Below, in pieces: positions 7,277-15,589 of a stretch of DNA of 64,000 bases. The position numbers were made by a program, and so were the translations under genes. The notes under the pieces were generated by a model. The model had not been told where the DNA came from. It made no database searches and saw only the letters and a list, made by a program, of their open reading frames with translations. The DNA lies in the NCBI RefSeq assembly GCF_009295515.1, contig NZ_RQVV01000022.1:62001-126000 (forward strand). Reading direction: 5' to 3'. How positions within the stretch are numbered: the stretch's first letter is position 1; every line of letters starts with the position of its first letter. This DNA comes from Erwinia endophytica. GTDB lineage: Bacteria; Pseudomonadota; Gammaproteobacteria; Enterobacterales; Enterobacteriaceae.

Positions 7277-9499
7277 ATGAACCATTCACAAAAAAATAAA
7301 ACAATTTTTTGTAAATATACAACGCTCATGAGCGCTTTACTGCTCATGGGATATAGCAATCACACACTGGCTACCGTCACTGCTGATATGACTCAAACGC
7401 AGTCCCCGGTGATATCCAGCACCAGCGATGGCCAACAAGTTATCAATATTAACACGCCATCTGAAAGCGGACTTTCCCATAATATCTACACCAGTTTCGA
7501 CGTCAACAGCGAAGGGGTCGTACTGAATAACAGTCTGCAAACCACCCAAAGCGAGCTGGCAGGAGCGATACTGGCCAATCCCCAACTCACCGATAAAGCG
7601 GCCAGCATCATTCTCAATGAAGTGGTCAGCGGCAACGCCACAACATTGCAAGGCATGATTGAAGTTGCTGGTGAGAAAGCACAGGTGATTGTCGCCAACC
7701 CGGCAGGCATCACCTGTAGCGGCTGTGGTTTTATCAATACCGAACGTTCAACCCTAACCACCGGCACGCCTCAAATCACCGATGGCGTCCTCACCGGCTA
7801 TAACGTTGAAGGGGGAAAAGTGAAGATATCGGGCGATGGTATGGATGATAGCGCAACCAGCTATTCCGATATTATTGCCAACATGGTTACCGTCAGCGCT
7901 GCGCTAAAAGCGAATAACCTGCGTATTGTTACCGGAAAAAACAGTGTCGATAACGATACGCTGGCGGCAACTAAAACCGGGCAGGATACCTCCTGGTTCA
8001 GTTCGAAAGTCGCCGTGGATGTTACCGCTCTGGGTGGCATAACCGCAGGAAACATCATGATCGTCGCCACCGAAGATGGATTTGGCGTTAATAATGCAGG
8101 CAGTATCAGATCATCAGTAGACAATATCAGCATCACTGGTGCGGGCTATCTTAAAAACTCCGGCGAGATCAGTACCACAAACGCGCTGATAGCCGACATG
8201 ACAGGAACAGTGACTAATTCCGGCATCCTGACCAGCGGTACCGCGATGAACCTGAATAGCGAAGGCAACACCCTGAAGAACAGTGGCGAAATCAATGCGG
8301 GTACGACATTGACCATTAACAGCGGAAAACTGGCCAATAATGGCGGCATCTACAGCGCAGGCGATATGGTGCTGGATACCGGTGAAGCCGATCTCGAGAA
8401 CGCGGTGAGTCTTTTCGCGTCTGAAATCGTTAGCCAGGGTGGCCTGAGTATTAACAGTGCCAATCTCTATAATATCAATGGGATGATAACCGCCCAGGGC
8501 GACATAGCCATCACCACCCAGAATATCAATAACCAAAATGGCAAGATCCTCAGTTTCGGCGGCAATATGAACATCGACGCTGATTATCTGGGCAATTATG
8601 CGGGGGGACTGATGGCCGACCAGGACATGGTGTTAAACATCGACAATATTGTCATGAACTCCAGCGGCATCACGGTCGGTAACGATTTAACGATCAATGC
8701 CAGTCAGTTAGACAACCGCATGGGCGGCATACAAGTGGGCGGCAAAGCGACTATCGTAGCCAGTGAAAGTTATAAAAACAGTTCAGGTGTGTTAGTGGCA
8801 AATGAAGCCGATATAACCACGAAACAATTGAATAACTATGCCGGTCTCATCGTTACCAGCGGAGATTTAACCATCAACGCTGATTCGATCGATAACCGAT
8901 ACCAGTCGCTGTTCAGCCCTACTTTTGGGATCTGGATTGATGAGATAGGTACTGACGGCGGTATTATCAGCGGCGGCAACACCACCATCACCGCCACGAC
9001 ACTCAACAACAAGCAAAGCCGGATAATCAGTACCGGCGACCTGACACTGATTACAGAAGATATCGATAATGCGAGCGGCTTAATCTCGTCTGAATCACAG
9101 ACGGAAATAACCGCTAATGATCTCAATAATCGTTATGGCAACATTAAAACCGGCACCAATCTCATTCTGAATACTGCGGAGATCTCCGGAACCTCAGGCA
9201 ATATGGAAGCAGGAGACGATCTTGAACTGAACGTCAGCAAGGCTTTCTCAAACTACCACACCATCACCGCAGGCAATAATATCACCCTGAATATCGATGG
9301 TAATTTTATCAATATGGCGAGCGTAAAAGCAGGCAATAACCTTGAGATAAACGCCAACAGTCTGGTGAATGGCCTCTTCGATACCCTCTCTGCCGGACAA
9401 ACGCTGACCTTGAATACGCAGGGAATGATCGTGAACCTGGGAACACTGAGAGGAACGGAAATTATCAAGGATGACAGCCAAAGCTATTTCGGTTTTTAA
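7277..9499 (+). CDS. Two-partner secretion adhesin, filamentous haemagglutinin type, short
   Basis: A protein of 740 residues. It has a long signal peptide (about residues 1-33), then a TPS domain of about 220 residues with the hallmark NPAGITCSGCGFINTERSTL, followed by haemagglutinin repeats of about 20 residues (patterns like LTINADSIDNR and ITANDLNNR) that build a beta-helix to the end. Family members are usually well over 1000 residues and often carry a C-terminal toxin (CdiA type). This one stops after the repeats, with no toxin domain, no immunity gene and no TpsB transporter beside it. It is either a complete small adhesin served by a transporter elsewhere or a truncated gene. Confidence 0.8.
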   Translation: MNHSQKNKTIFCKYTTLMSALLLMGYSNHTLATVTADMTQTQSPVISSTSDGQQVININTPSESGLSHNIYTSFDVNSEGVVLNNSLQTTQSELAGAILANPQLTDKAASIILNEVVSGNATTLQGMIEVAGEKAQVIVANPAGITCSGCGFINTERSTLTTGTPQITDGVLTGYNVEGGKVKISGDGMDDSATSYSDIIANMVTVSAALKANNLRIVTGKNSVDNDTLAATKTGQDTSWFSSKVAVDVTALGGITAGNIMIVATEDGFGVNNAGSIRSSVDNISITGAGYLKNSGEISTTNALIADMTGTVTNSGILTSGTAMNLNSEGNTLKNSGEINAGTTLTINSGKLANNGGIYSAGDMVLDTGEADLENAVSLFASEIVSQGGLSINSANLYNINGMITAQGDIAITTQNINNQNGKILSFGGNMNIDADYLGNYAGGLMADQDMVLNIDNIVMNSSGITVGNDLTINASQLDNRMGGIQVGGKATIVASESYKNSSGVLVANEADITTKQLNNYAGLIVTSGDLTINADSIDNRYQSLFSPTFGIWIDEIGTDGGIISGGNTTITATTLNNKQSRIISTGDLTLITEDIDNASGLISSESQTEITANDLNNRYGNIKTGTNLILNTAEISGTSGNMEAGDDLELNVSKAFSNYHTITAGNNITLNIDGNFINMASVKAGNNLEINANSLVNGLFDTLSAGQTLTLNTQGMIVNLGTLRGTEIIKDDSQSYFGF

Positions 9500-9514
9500 T
9501 CCGTTTTGTGAGTT

Positions 9515-9625
9515 TATAGCCAAAATACTTTGGGTTGCCGCGTGATTGACGCGGCCCCCAAAGGGGGCGCGAGTTCAGCCAACGCCCCTGAAACTTGAAG
9601 TATGCAGGGTATAACAATGTAAAGA
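9515..9625. repeat. REP-like intergenic repeat
   Basis: A non-coding element containing the palindrome GCCCCCAAAGGGGGC (near 9552-9566) and the string GCCCCTGAAACTTGAAGTAT. It resembles the short dispersed intergenic repeats common in Serratia, Yersinia and Erwinia relatives. It occurs between the adhesin and ygiB, where islands often end. The identification comes from its appearance only; copy number in the genome would settle it. Confidence 0.5.
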
Positions 9626-9712
9626 TTAAACACCATTGCCGTACCCTCGCTTCATTTTTCACGGCTATTCCCCTATCCTGTGCTCTTATCTTTGGGTACA
9701 GGACAATCAATA

Positions 9713-10381
9713 ATGAAACGGACTAAAAAAATCAATTATGCCTCCTTTCGTAAAAACTGGAGCGCACGCCATTTAACACCGGTTGCCTTCGCGGTTACTG
9801 CGGTATTTATCCTTTCCGGTTGTGAAAAATCGGATGAAACCGTCTCGTTGTATCAGAACGCGGACGACTGCTCAAAAGCCAATCCAGGCAAAAGCGAGCA
9901 GTGTACGGCCGCGTATAACAATGCCAAAAAAGAAGCTGAAAAAACGGCGCCGAAATATGCCACCCGTGAAGACTGTGTGGCGGAATTCGGTGATGGGCAG
10001 TGCCAGCAGGCTCCGGCGCAGGCTGGCGTCGGCAGCACGAATGCGGAATCCCAACAGAGCGGCAGTATCTGGATGCCATTGATGGCCGGCTATATGATGG
10101 GACGTATGATGGGCGGCGGCGCAGGCTTTGCTCAGCAGCCGCTGTTCACCTCACGCGCTCCTGGCAGCCCGGCGAATGGCAAATTTGTCGATGCCAGCGG
10201 CAAGAGTTTTGGCACAGCCACCCCAGGCCGGACCATCACTGTACCGAAAACGTCGCTGGCACCTAAAGCTGCCACTACCTCTACCGTCACCCGCGGCGGC
10301 TTTGGTGAGAGCGTGGCAAAGCAATCCACTATGCAGCGTAGCAGCAGTGCTTCCAGCTCCCAGCGTTCTTTCGGAGGGTAA
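9713..10381 (+). CDS. ygiB: YgiB family lipoprotein (DUF1190)
   Basis: A protein of 222 residues, near the usual length. The N-terminus ([23 protein letters not shown]) matches E. coli YgiB closely, followed by a membrane segment and the lipobox ILSGC at residues 30-34. The segments [45 protein letters not shown] and [19 protein letters not shown] are conserved. The molecular role is unknown; in E. coli it is co-transcribed with tolC and ygiC. Here tolC is not directly upstream. The ATG at 9713 has AGGA upstream; a longer frame from 9680 would spoil the signal. Confidence 0.93.
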   Translation: MKRTKKINYASFRKNWSARHLTPVAFAVTAVFILSGCEKSDETVSLYQNADDCSKANPGKSEQCTAAYNNAKKEAEKTAPKYATREDCVAEFGDGQCQQAPAQAGVGSTNAESQQSGSIWMPLMAGYMMGRMMGGGAGFAQQPLFTSRAPGSPANGKFVDASGKSFGTATPGRTITVPKTSLAPKAATTSTVTRGGFGESVAKQSTMQRSSSASSSQRSFGG

Positions 10382-10387
10382 CCGCGC

Positions 10388-11548
10388 ATGAAGCGTCTTA
10401 CTATCGCTGAACGTCCCGACTGGCGTGAGAAAGCCCGCGAGTTTGGTTTCCGTTTTCACACCATGCACGGTGAACCTTACTGGTGTGAGGATGCTTACTA
10501 CCAGTTCACCCTACAGCAAGTTGAAAAGCTGGAGGATGTAACCAGCGAGCTACACCAAATGTGCCTGCAGGTGGTGGATAAAGTGGTGAACAGCGAAGCG
10601 CTGCTCGCCAAATTCCGTATTCCGAAGCACACCTGGGATTTTGTCCGTCGCGCATGGAAAACCAACCAGCCATCGCTCTATTCCCGACTGGATTTGGCGT
10701 GGGACGGGCAGACCGATGCCAAACTGCTGGAGAATAATGCGGATACGCCAACCTCGCTGTATGAAGCGGCATTTTTCCAGTGGCTGTGGCTGGAAGATCA
10801 ACTGAATGCCGGTAACCTGCCTGCTGGCAGCGATCAGTTCAACAGCCTGCAAGAGAAGCTGATCGATCGCTTCGCGACGCTACATCAACAACACGGTTTC
10901 AACTGGCTGCATTTCGCCTGCTGCCGCGATACCGATGAAGACCGCGGTACTGTGCAGTACCTACAGGATTGCGCCAGCGAGGCTGGACTGCCGAGTGAGT
11001 TTCTTTATATCGATGAAATTGGCCTCGGTGAAAAAGGGCAATTCACCGACCTGAACGATCAGGTCATCAGCAACCTGTTTAAGCTCTATCCGTGGGAGTT
11101 TATGCTCCGGGAGATGTTTTCCACCAAACTGGAAGATGCTGGCGTACGTTGGCTGGAGCCCGCATGGAAAAGCATTATCTCCAACAAAGCGCTACTGCCG
11201 ATGCTGTGGCAGATGTTCCCTAACCACCCCAATCTGCTGCCCGCGTATTTTGCGGAAGATAACGTCCCGGCGATGAATAAATATGTGGTTAAGCCGTTGT
11301 TTTCTCGCGAAGGCGCTAATATCCGCATTATTGAAAACGGTCAGGAAATTGCCCATGTCGACGGCCCTTATGGTGAAGAAGGCATGATCGTGCAACAATT
11401 CCATCCGCTGCCCAAATTTGGTGACAGCTATACGTTGATCGGCAGTTGGCTGATAGACGATCAACCCGCTGGGATCGGCCTGCGCGAAGATCATGCGCTG
11501 ATAACGCAGGATCTCTCGCGCTTTTATCCCCATTCATTTATCGAATGA
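10388..11548 (+). CDS. ygiC: Glutathionylspermidine synthase-like ATP-grasp ligase YgiC
   Basis: A protein of 386 residues, the same length as E. coli YgiC. It belongs to the glutathionylspermidine synthase family of ATP-grasp enzymes. Conserved segments include [45 protein letters not shown] and [11 protein letters not shown]. The true substrate is unknown, and the family's amidase half is absent. It starts 6 bp after ygiB and is co-transcribed with it. Confidence 0.93.
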   Translation: MKRLTIAERPDWREKAREFGFRFHTMHGEPYWCEDAYYQFTLQQVEKLEDVTSELHQMCLQVVDKVVNSEALLAKFRIPKHTWDFVRRAWKTNQPSLYSRLDLAWDGQTDAKLLENNADTPTSLYEAAFFQWLWLEDQLNAGNLPAGSDQFNSLQEKLIDRFATLHQQHGFNWLHFACCRDTDEDRGTVQYLQDCASEAGLPSEFLYIDEIGLGEKGQFTDLNDQVISNLFKLYPWEFMLREMFSTKLEDAGVRWLEPAWKSIISNKALLPMLWQMFPNHPNLLPAYFAEDNVPAMNKYVVKPLFSREGANIRIIENGQEIAHVDGPYGEEGMIVQQFHPLPKFGDSYTLIGSWLIDDQPAGIGLREDHALITQDLSRFYPHSFIE

Positions 11549-11618
11549 CCGGAATAAAAACGAGAAACTGCCACAGTCGCCTTCGCGGCGACCTCAACGG
11601 GATAGCGGTTGTTGTTGC

Positions 11619-12404
11619 CTACCCCACCTGTACTGACAGCATGCTCAGCGAGGCCATGACCAGGCCATCTACCGGGATGGACACAGCCTCACCTGGCTGA
11701 CGTGCGCCCAAAACATAAAGCAACGGCAGATAGTGCTCCGGCGTTGGGCAGCTCAGTTCAGCCCCTTCATGCTGCATAAAATTCACCAACGGATGCTGCT
11801 CCACGGGGCCTTCCCAGGCGAGATTATTACGCACACAGTGATTGAACGACGACGCCCATGGATAAGGCTCAGGCTCGCCCTGCCACTGGACCATCCGCAG
11901 GTTATGCACCACGTTGCCGCTGGCAACAATCATGATGCCCTGCTTGCGCAATACCGCGAGTTTACGCCCAAGTTCAAAGTGATAGGCTGGCGGTTTCGTG
12001 CCATCAATACTTAACTGGACGACGGGAATATCGGCCTGTGGATACATTTTGATAAGCACCCCCCAGGAACCATGATCCAGTCCCCACTGTTGATCCAACT
12101 GCACGCTAACTGGCGCCAGTGCGTCAGCCACTTCACGAGCCAGAGAGGGCGAACCCGGTGCGGGATAGTGTGTATCAAACAGCGCCTGCGGAAAGCCGCC
12201 AAAATCATGGATCGTGCGCGGTTTTTCCATGGCGGTGACAGCCGTCCCTCGGGTATACCAGTGTGCGGATACCGCTACAATCGCGCGGGGTCGCGGCAGG
12301 TTGTCACCCAGTTCACGCCAGGTGGCGGTATAAACATTTTCTTCCAGCACATTCATCGGGCTACCGTGGCCGAGAAAAAGTACCGGCATATGTGTCTGAC
12401 TCAT
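11619..12404 (-). CDS. ygiD: Extradiol ring-cleavage dioxygenase YgiD (4,5-DOPA dioxygenase)
   Basis: A protein of 261 residues of the LigB superfamily, close to E. coli YgiD, which can open L-DOPA to betalamic-acid precursors. Metal-binding histidines are visible in GHGSPMN (near residue 13), VSAHWYTRG (near 47) and GNVVHNLR (near 168). LDHGSWGVLIKMYPQADIPVVQLSID is the conserved core. It is convergent with ygiC, as in E. coli. The physiological substrate is probably a catechol. Confidence 0.9.
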   Translation of the reverse strand: MSQTHMPVLFLGHGSPMNVLEENVYTATWRELGDNLPRPRAIVAVSAHWYTRGTAVTAMEKPRTIHDFGGFPQALFDTHYPAPGSPSLAREVADALAPVSVQLDQQWGLDHGSWGVLIKMYPQADIPVVQLSIDGTKPPAYHFELGRKLAVLRKQGIMIVASGNVVHNLRMVQWQGEPEPYPWASSFNHCVRNNLAWEGPVEQHPLVNFMQHEGAELSCPTPEHYLPLLYVLGARQPGEAVSIPVDGLVMASLSMLSVQVG

Positions 12405-12543
12405 GACAACTCTCCAGAATATATCAGCTTGATGGCGGCTACATTACGCTGATGTCTCTACCGATGAACCCGGATAAGCATGATGAAGATCTTCAGGAAA
12501 TTTGAACGTCGCGATGATTCGCTGGCGATGTGATGACGACAGC

Positions 12544-12588
12544 AAAAGAGAGCCAGTTTTATCAGCACGATACTGACTACCTGGCTCT
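12544..12588 (-). terminator. Rho-independent terminator of ribB
   Basis: On the minus strand AGAGCCAG pairs with CTGGCTCT and is followed by CTTTTGC. It lies just after the ribB stop, in the space where E. coli has zupT. Confidence 0.7.
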
Positions 12589-12617
12589 TATGCCGTGATT
12601 TTCAGCGAAATATTGCT

Positions 12618-13274
12618 CTAACTGGCCTGGCGCGTTTCGCGGCTACGACGATAAGTCACCAGGTCCGCAATGGTCACAACCGGCATCGCATGCTGCTTCG
12701 CAAACGCGATAACTTCCGGCGCACGAGCCATTGAGCCATCATCATTCGTCAACTCACACAATACGCCAAAAGGTTTAAAACCGGCCAGCGTCACCAAATC
12801 AATGGTGGCTTCAGTGTGGCCACCACGAGCCAACACGCCGCCATCACGCGCACGCAATGGAAACACATGGCCAGGACGATTTAAATCACTGGGTTTGGCG
12901 TTATCAGCAATAGCGGCGCGAATAGTGGTCACACGGTCTTGTGCCGATACGCCCGTCGTCACACCTTCTGCCGCTTCGATAGTCACAGTAAAACCCGTAC
13001 CATAAGCACTGGTGTTGTTGTCAACCATCATGGGCAGTTCAAGCTGCTGACGACGCTCTTCGGTCAGGCACAAGCAAACAATCCCGCTGCCATGGCGGAT
13101 GGTCAGCGCCATCTGCGCAACAGTGATGGTCTCTGCGGCGAAGATCATATCACCTTCGTTTTCACGATCTTCATCGTCCAGCACCATCACGCCCCGCCCC
13201 TCACGCAAAGCGGCGAGGGCCTGTTCCACACGTTGTTCCGGCGAGCCAAATTCAGAAAGTAGCGACTGATTCAT
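12618..13274 (-). CDS. ribB: 3,4-dihydroxy-2-butanone-4-phosphate synthase
   Basis: A protein of 218 residues, about the E. coli length. It converts ribulose 5-phosphate to 3,4-dihydroxy-2-butanone 4-phosphate plus formate, the four-carbon unit of riboflavin. [16 protein letters not shown] (about 30-45) is the metal and substrate loop. [28 protein letters not shown] (about 132-159) is the second conserved block. It is a single-domain enzyme without the RibA half. It stands alone behind an FMN riboswitch. Confidence 0.96.
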   Translation of the reverse strand: MNQSLLSEFGSPEQRVEQALAALREGRGVMVLDDEDRENEGDMIFAAETITVAQMALTIRHGSGIVCLCLTEERRQQLELPMMVDNNTSAYGTGFTVTIEAAEGVTTGVSAQDRVTTIRAAIADNAKPSDLNRPGHVFPLRARDGGVLARGGHTEATIDLVTLAGFKPFGVLCELTNDDGSMARAPEVIAFAKQHAMPVVTIADLVTYRRSRETRQAS

Positions 13275-13389
13275 GGTAAATAGACCTTATTAAATAGATG
13301 GGTTACCAGAATCAGGGCGATCTTAGGAGTGTCATGCAGTGACCAAGAAATAACGGCAAGGCGGACAGAAGCCCGACAAGAAACGTTAC

Positions 13390-13533
13390 CCTCTCCCATC
13401 CGGACTTTAACCGTCGGCCCCGGAATCACACCGGATCTGCTGACCTTCAAACCGGGAGGTCTGAAGCGCTCGCGGGCTTTCAGCTATCGCTGATTTACCG
13501 CCGGTGGGGAATTTCGCCCCGCCCTGAGAATAA
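13390..13533 (-). promoter_or_regulatory. FMN riboswitch (RFN element) controlling ribB
   Basis: Read on the minus strand, the region shows the RFN signature: CAGGGCGGGGCGAAATTCCC, CACCGGCGGTAAAT, AGCCCGCGAGCG, then GGTCAGCAGATCCGGTGTGA, TTCCGGGGCCGACGG and a closing helix ending GGATGGGAGAGG. It lies about 115 bases before the ribB start. FMN binding to this leader is known to reduce ribB expression in enterobacteria. Confidence 0.93.
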
Positions 13534-13541
13534 GCCTGCTT

Positions 13542-13570
13542 ACTATAGCGCCGAAAAAATAACAGAGCAA
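13542..13570 (-). promoter_or_regulatory. Promoter of the ribB leader
   Basis: On the minus strand TTGCTC, a 17-base spacer and TATAGT lie just before the riboswitch, so transcription would start at its first helix. Confidence 0.55.
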
Positions 13571-13682
13571 CGAACAAAATACGCAAATAGATCTCCATTT
13601 TTCATCTTTAGCGTTTTCGGGTTTATCCTTTCCACTTATGGCATTACACTTAGATAAACTTTGCCGTTACCAGGAAGCCGCC

Positions 13683-13970
13683 ATGATTGATCCGAAAAAA
13701 ATTGAACAAATTGCTCGTCAGGTTCATGACGCTATGCCAAAAGGGATCCGCGAGTTTGGCGATGACGTTGAAAAGAAAATTCGCCAGACTCTACAGTCAC
13801 AACTGACGCGCCTGGATTTGGTAAGTCGCGAAGAGTTTGACGTGCAGACTCAGGTATTGCTGCGCACCCGTGAGAAGCTGAGCGCACTTGAGCAGCGAAT
13901 TGCCGAACTGGAGAGCCGTGGCGTGGATAGCGCGCCCAAAGAAGTCCTCAAGACCGAAGACCCGCAGTGA
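13683..13970 (+). CDS. ubiK: Ubiquinone biosynthesis accessory factor UbiK (YqiC)
   Basis: A protein of 95 residues matching E. coli UbiK ([21 protein letters not shown] at the start, then [20 protein letters not shown]). It is an alpha-helical protein whose C-terminal coiled coil forms trimers and which binds UbiJ to support ubiquinone synthesis. The ATG at 13683 has AGGAAG upstream; an earlier in-frame ATG would add 15 non-conserved residues. Confidence 0.93.
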   Translation: MIDPKKIEQIARQVHDAMPKGIREFGDDVEKKIRQTLQSQLTRLDLVSREEFDVQTQVLLRTREKLSALEQRIAELESRGVDSAPKEVLKTEDPQ

Positions 13971-13993
13971 CCTGATGGTGGCGCTATGACAAG

Positions 13994-14017
13994 GGGCGAT
14001 ATTGCATCGCCCTTTTT
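13994..14017 (+). terminator. Rho-independent terminator after ubiK
   Basis: GGGCGAT, a five-base loop (ATTGC), ATCGCCC and then TTTTT. It separates ubiK from the convergent hldE. Confidence 0.88.
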
Positions 14018-14035
14018 ATGATACCGCCCACGCGA

Positions 14036-15463
14036 TCAGCTTTTCGACTGAATAGCCTTGATGATATTGCTGGTAGAGATGCCGTCTTCAAAATTCAATA
14101 CCCGCACTTCTCCGCCATTGGCCCAGACCTCTTTACTGCCAGCGATGTCTTGTGGTTGGTAATCGCCGCCTTTAACCAACAAATCCGGCAGAATCTCGGC
14201 GATCAAGCGCTGTGGCGTATCCTCTTCGAACGGCACCACCCAGTCCACCGCTTCCAGCGCCCCCAGCACAATCATCCGGTTGACCAGTGGATTGATCGGG
14301 CGACTGTCTCCTTTCAGACGCTGAGTGGAAGCATCGCTGTTAACCGCAACAATCAGGCGGTCCCCCAGCTTACGCGCATTCGCGAGGTAGGAAACGTGGC
14401 CAGCATGCAGAATATCGAAGCAACCGTTGGTCATCACCACCTTCTCGCCGCGACGGCGGGCCTGCGCTACCGCTTCCTTCAATTGTGTTTCATTCATTAC
14501 GCCGAAACCAGATTCCGGACGGGCGCGAATGGCATTTTCCAGCTCAACAGGCGAAACCGTGGAGGTGCCCAGTTTGCCCACCACCACACCCGCGGCGGCA
14601 TTCGCCAGGAAACAGCATTCTTCCAACGTATTGCCCGCGGCCAGCGCAGCGGCCAGAACGCCAATCACCGTGTCACCCGCCCCCGTCACATCGTAAACTT
14701 CCTGCGCCTGAGTCGGCAGATGGAAAGGCGCTTTATCCGGCTGCAACAACGTCATACCGTTTTCAGAACGGGTCACCAGCAGCGCCGACAATTCAAACTG
14801 CTGCATCAACGCCATCCCACGCGCCACGATCTCCGCTTCGTCCTTACATTTCCCGACCACCGCTTCGAACTCGGAAAGATTTGGCGTCAACAGGGTCGCA
14901 CCACGATAGCGTTCAAAATCGCTCCCCTTCGGATCAACCAGTACCGGCACCCTGGCCTCGCGGGCGATGCGGATCATGGTGTCCACACTGGTCAGCGCGC
15001 CTTTGGCATAATCGGACAAGACCAGCGCGCCGACCTGCGGTAAGGCCTGACGGATGCGCTGATGCAGGGGTTCAACGTCTTCCCCCTCAAATCCTTCCTC
15101 AAAATCCAGACGGATCAACTGTTGATTACGCGACAGTACGCGCAGTTTAGTAATGGTGGGATGAGTGGCAACTGAAACGAAATCACACTGCACATTAACG
15201 CCGCTGAGCGTCTCGTTCAGCACACGGGCCGCATCATCCATCCCGGTCAGCCCGACCAGCCGCGATGCCGCGCCCAATGCAGCAATGTTCATCGCCACGT
15301 TAGCCGCACCGCCGGGACGCTCTTCAACGTTATCAACCTTCACCACCGGCACCGGGGCTTCAGGAGAAATACGGCTGGTAGGGCCGTACCAGTAGCGATC
15401 CAGCATCACGTCGCCAACGACGAGAACCCCCGCGTGGTTAAAATTGGGCAGCGTAATTTTCAT
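14036..15463 (-). CDS. hldE: Bifunctional heptose 7-phosphate kinase / heptose 1-phosphate adenylyltransferase
   Basis: A protein of 475 residues, the length of the fused enzyme. The N-terminal PfkB-type kinase domain (about 1-320) has [14 protein letters not shown] near 50 and the active-site [13 protein letters not shown] near 260. The C-terminal nucleotidyltransferase domain starts near 340 with [16 protein letters not shown] (the HxGH motif). It makes ADP-heptose for the inner core of lipopolysaccharide. It lies upstream of nothing else on its strand within the next 60 bases; glnE and ygiF precede it on the same strand. Confidence 0.96.
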   Translation of the reverse strand: MKITLPNFNHAGVLVVGDVMLDRYWYGPTSRISPEAPVPVVKVDNVEERPGGAANVAMNIAALGAASRLVGLTGMDDAARVLNETLSGVNVQCDFVSVATHPTITKLRVLSRNQQLIRLDFEEGFEGEDVEPLHQRIRQALPQVGALVLSDYAKGALTSVDTMIRIAREARVPVLVDPKGSDFERYRGATLLTPNLSEFEAVVGKCKDEAEIVARGMALMQQFELSALLVTRSENGMTLLQPDKAPFHLPTQAQEVYDVTGAGDTVIGVLAAALAAGNTLEECCFLANAAAGVVVGKLGTSTVSPVELENAIRARPESGFGVMNETQLKEAVAQARRRGEKVVMTNGCFDILHAGHVSYLANARKLGDRLIVAVNSDASTQRLKGDSRPINPLVNRMIVLGALEAVDWVVPFEEDTPQRLIAEILPDLLVKGGDYQPQDIAGSKEVWANGGEVRVLNFEDGISTSNIIKAIQSKS

Positions 15464-15589
15464 TCCAGAGACTCCTGGCCAGTGTCAAAAAATAATGCGC
15501 GCGATGATAACATAAGCAGGCTAACTCGCACATTTCCCCATCATTATGCAGCCGTAATGCGGGAGCCCGGAACGAGAACCCCCGGCTTT

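Noticed and set aside
9465-9710. An 81-codon minus-strand frame between the adhesin and ygiB
   Set aside because: It runs through the REP-like repeat; the apparent protein is a by-product of the repeat.
14018-15043. A 341-codon plus-strand frame opposite hldE
   Set aside because: It is antisense to a strongly conserved hldE, has no recognisable domain and is rich in His, Arg and Gln, typical of a shadow frame.
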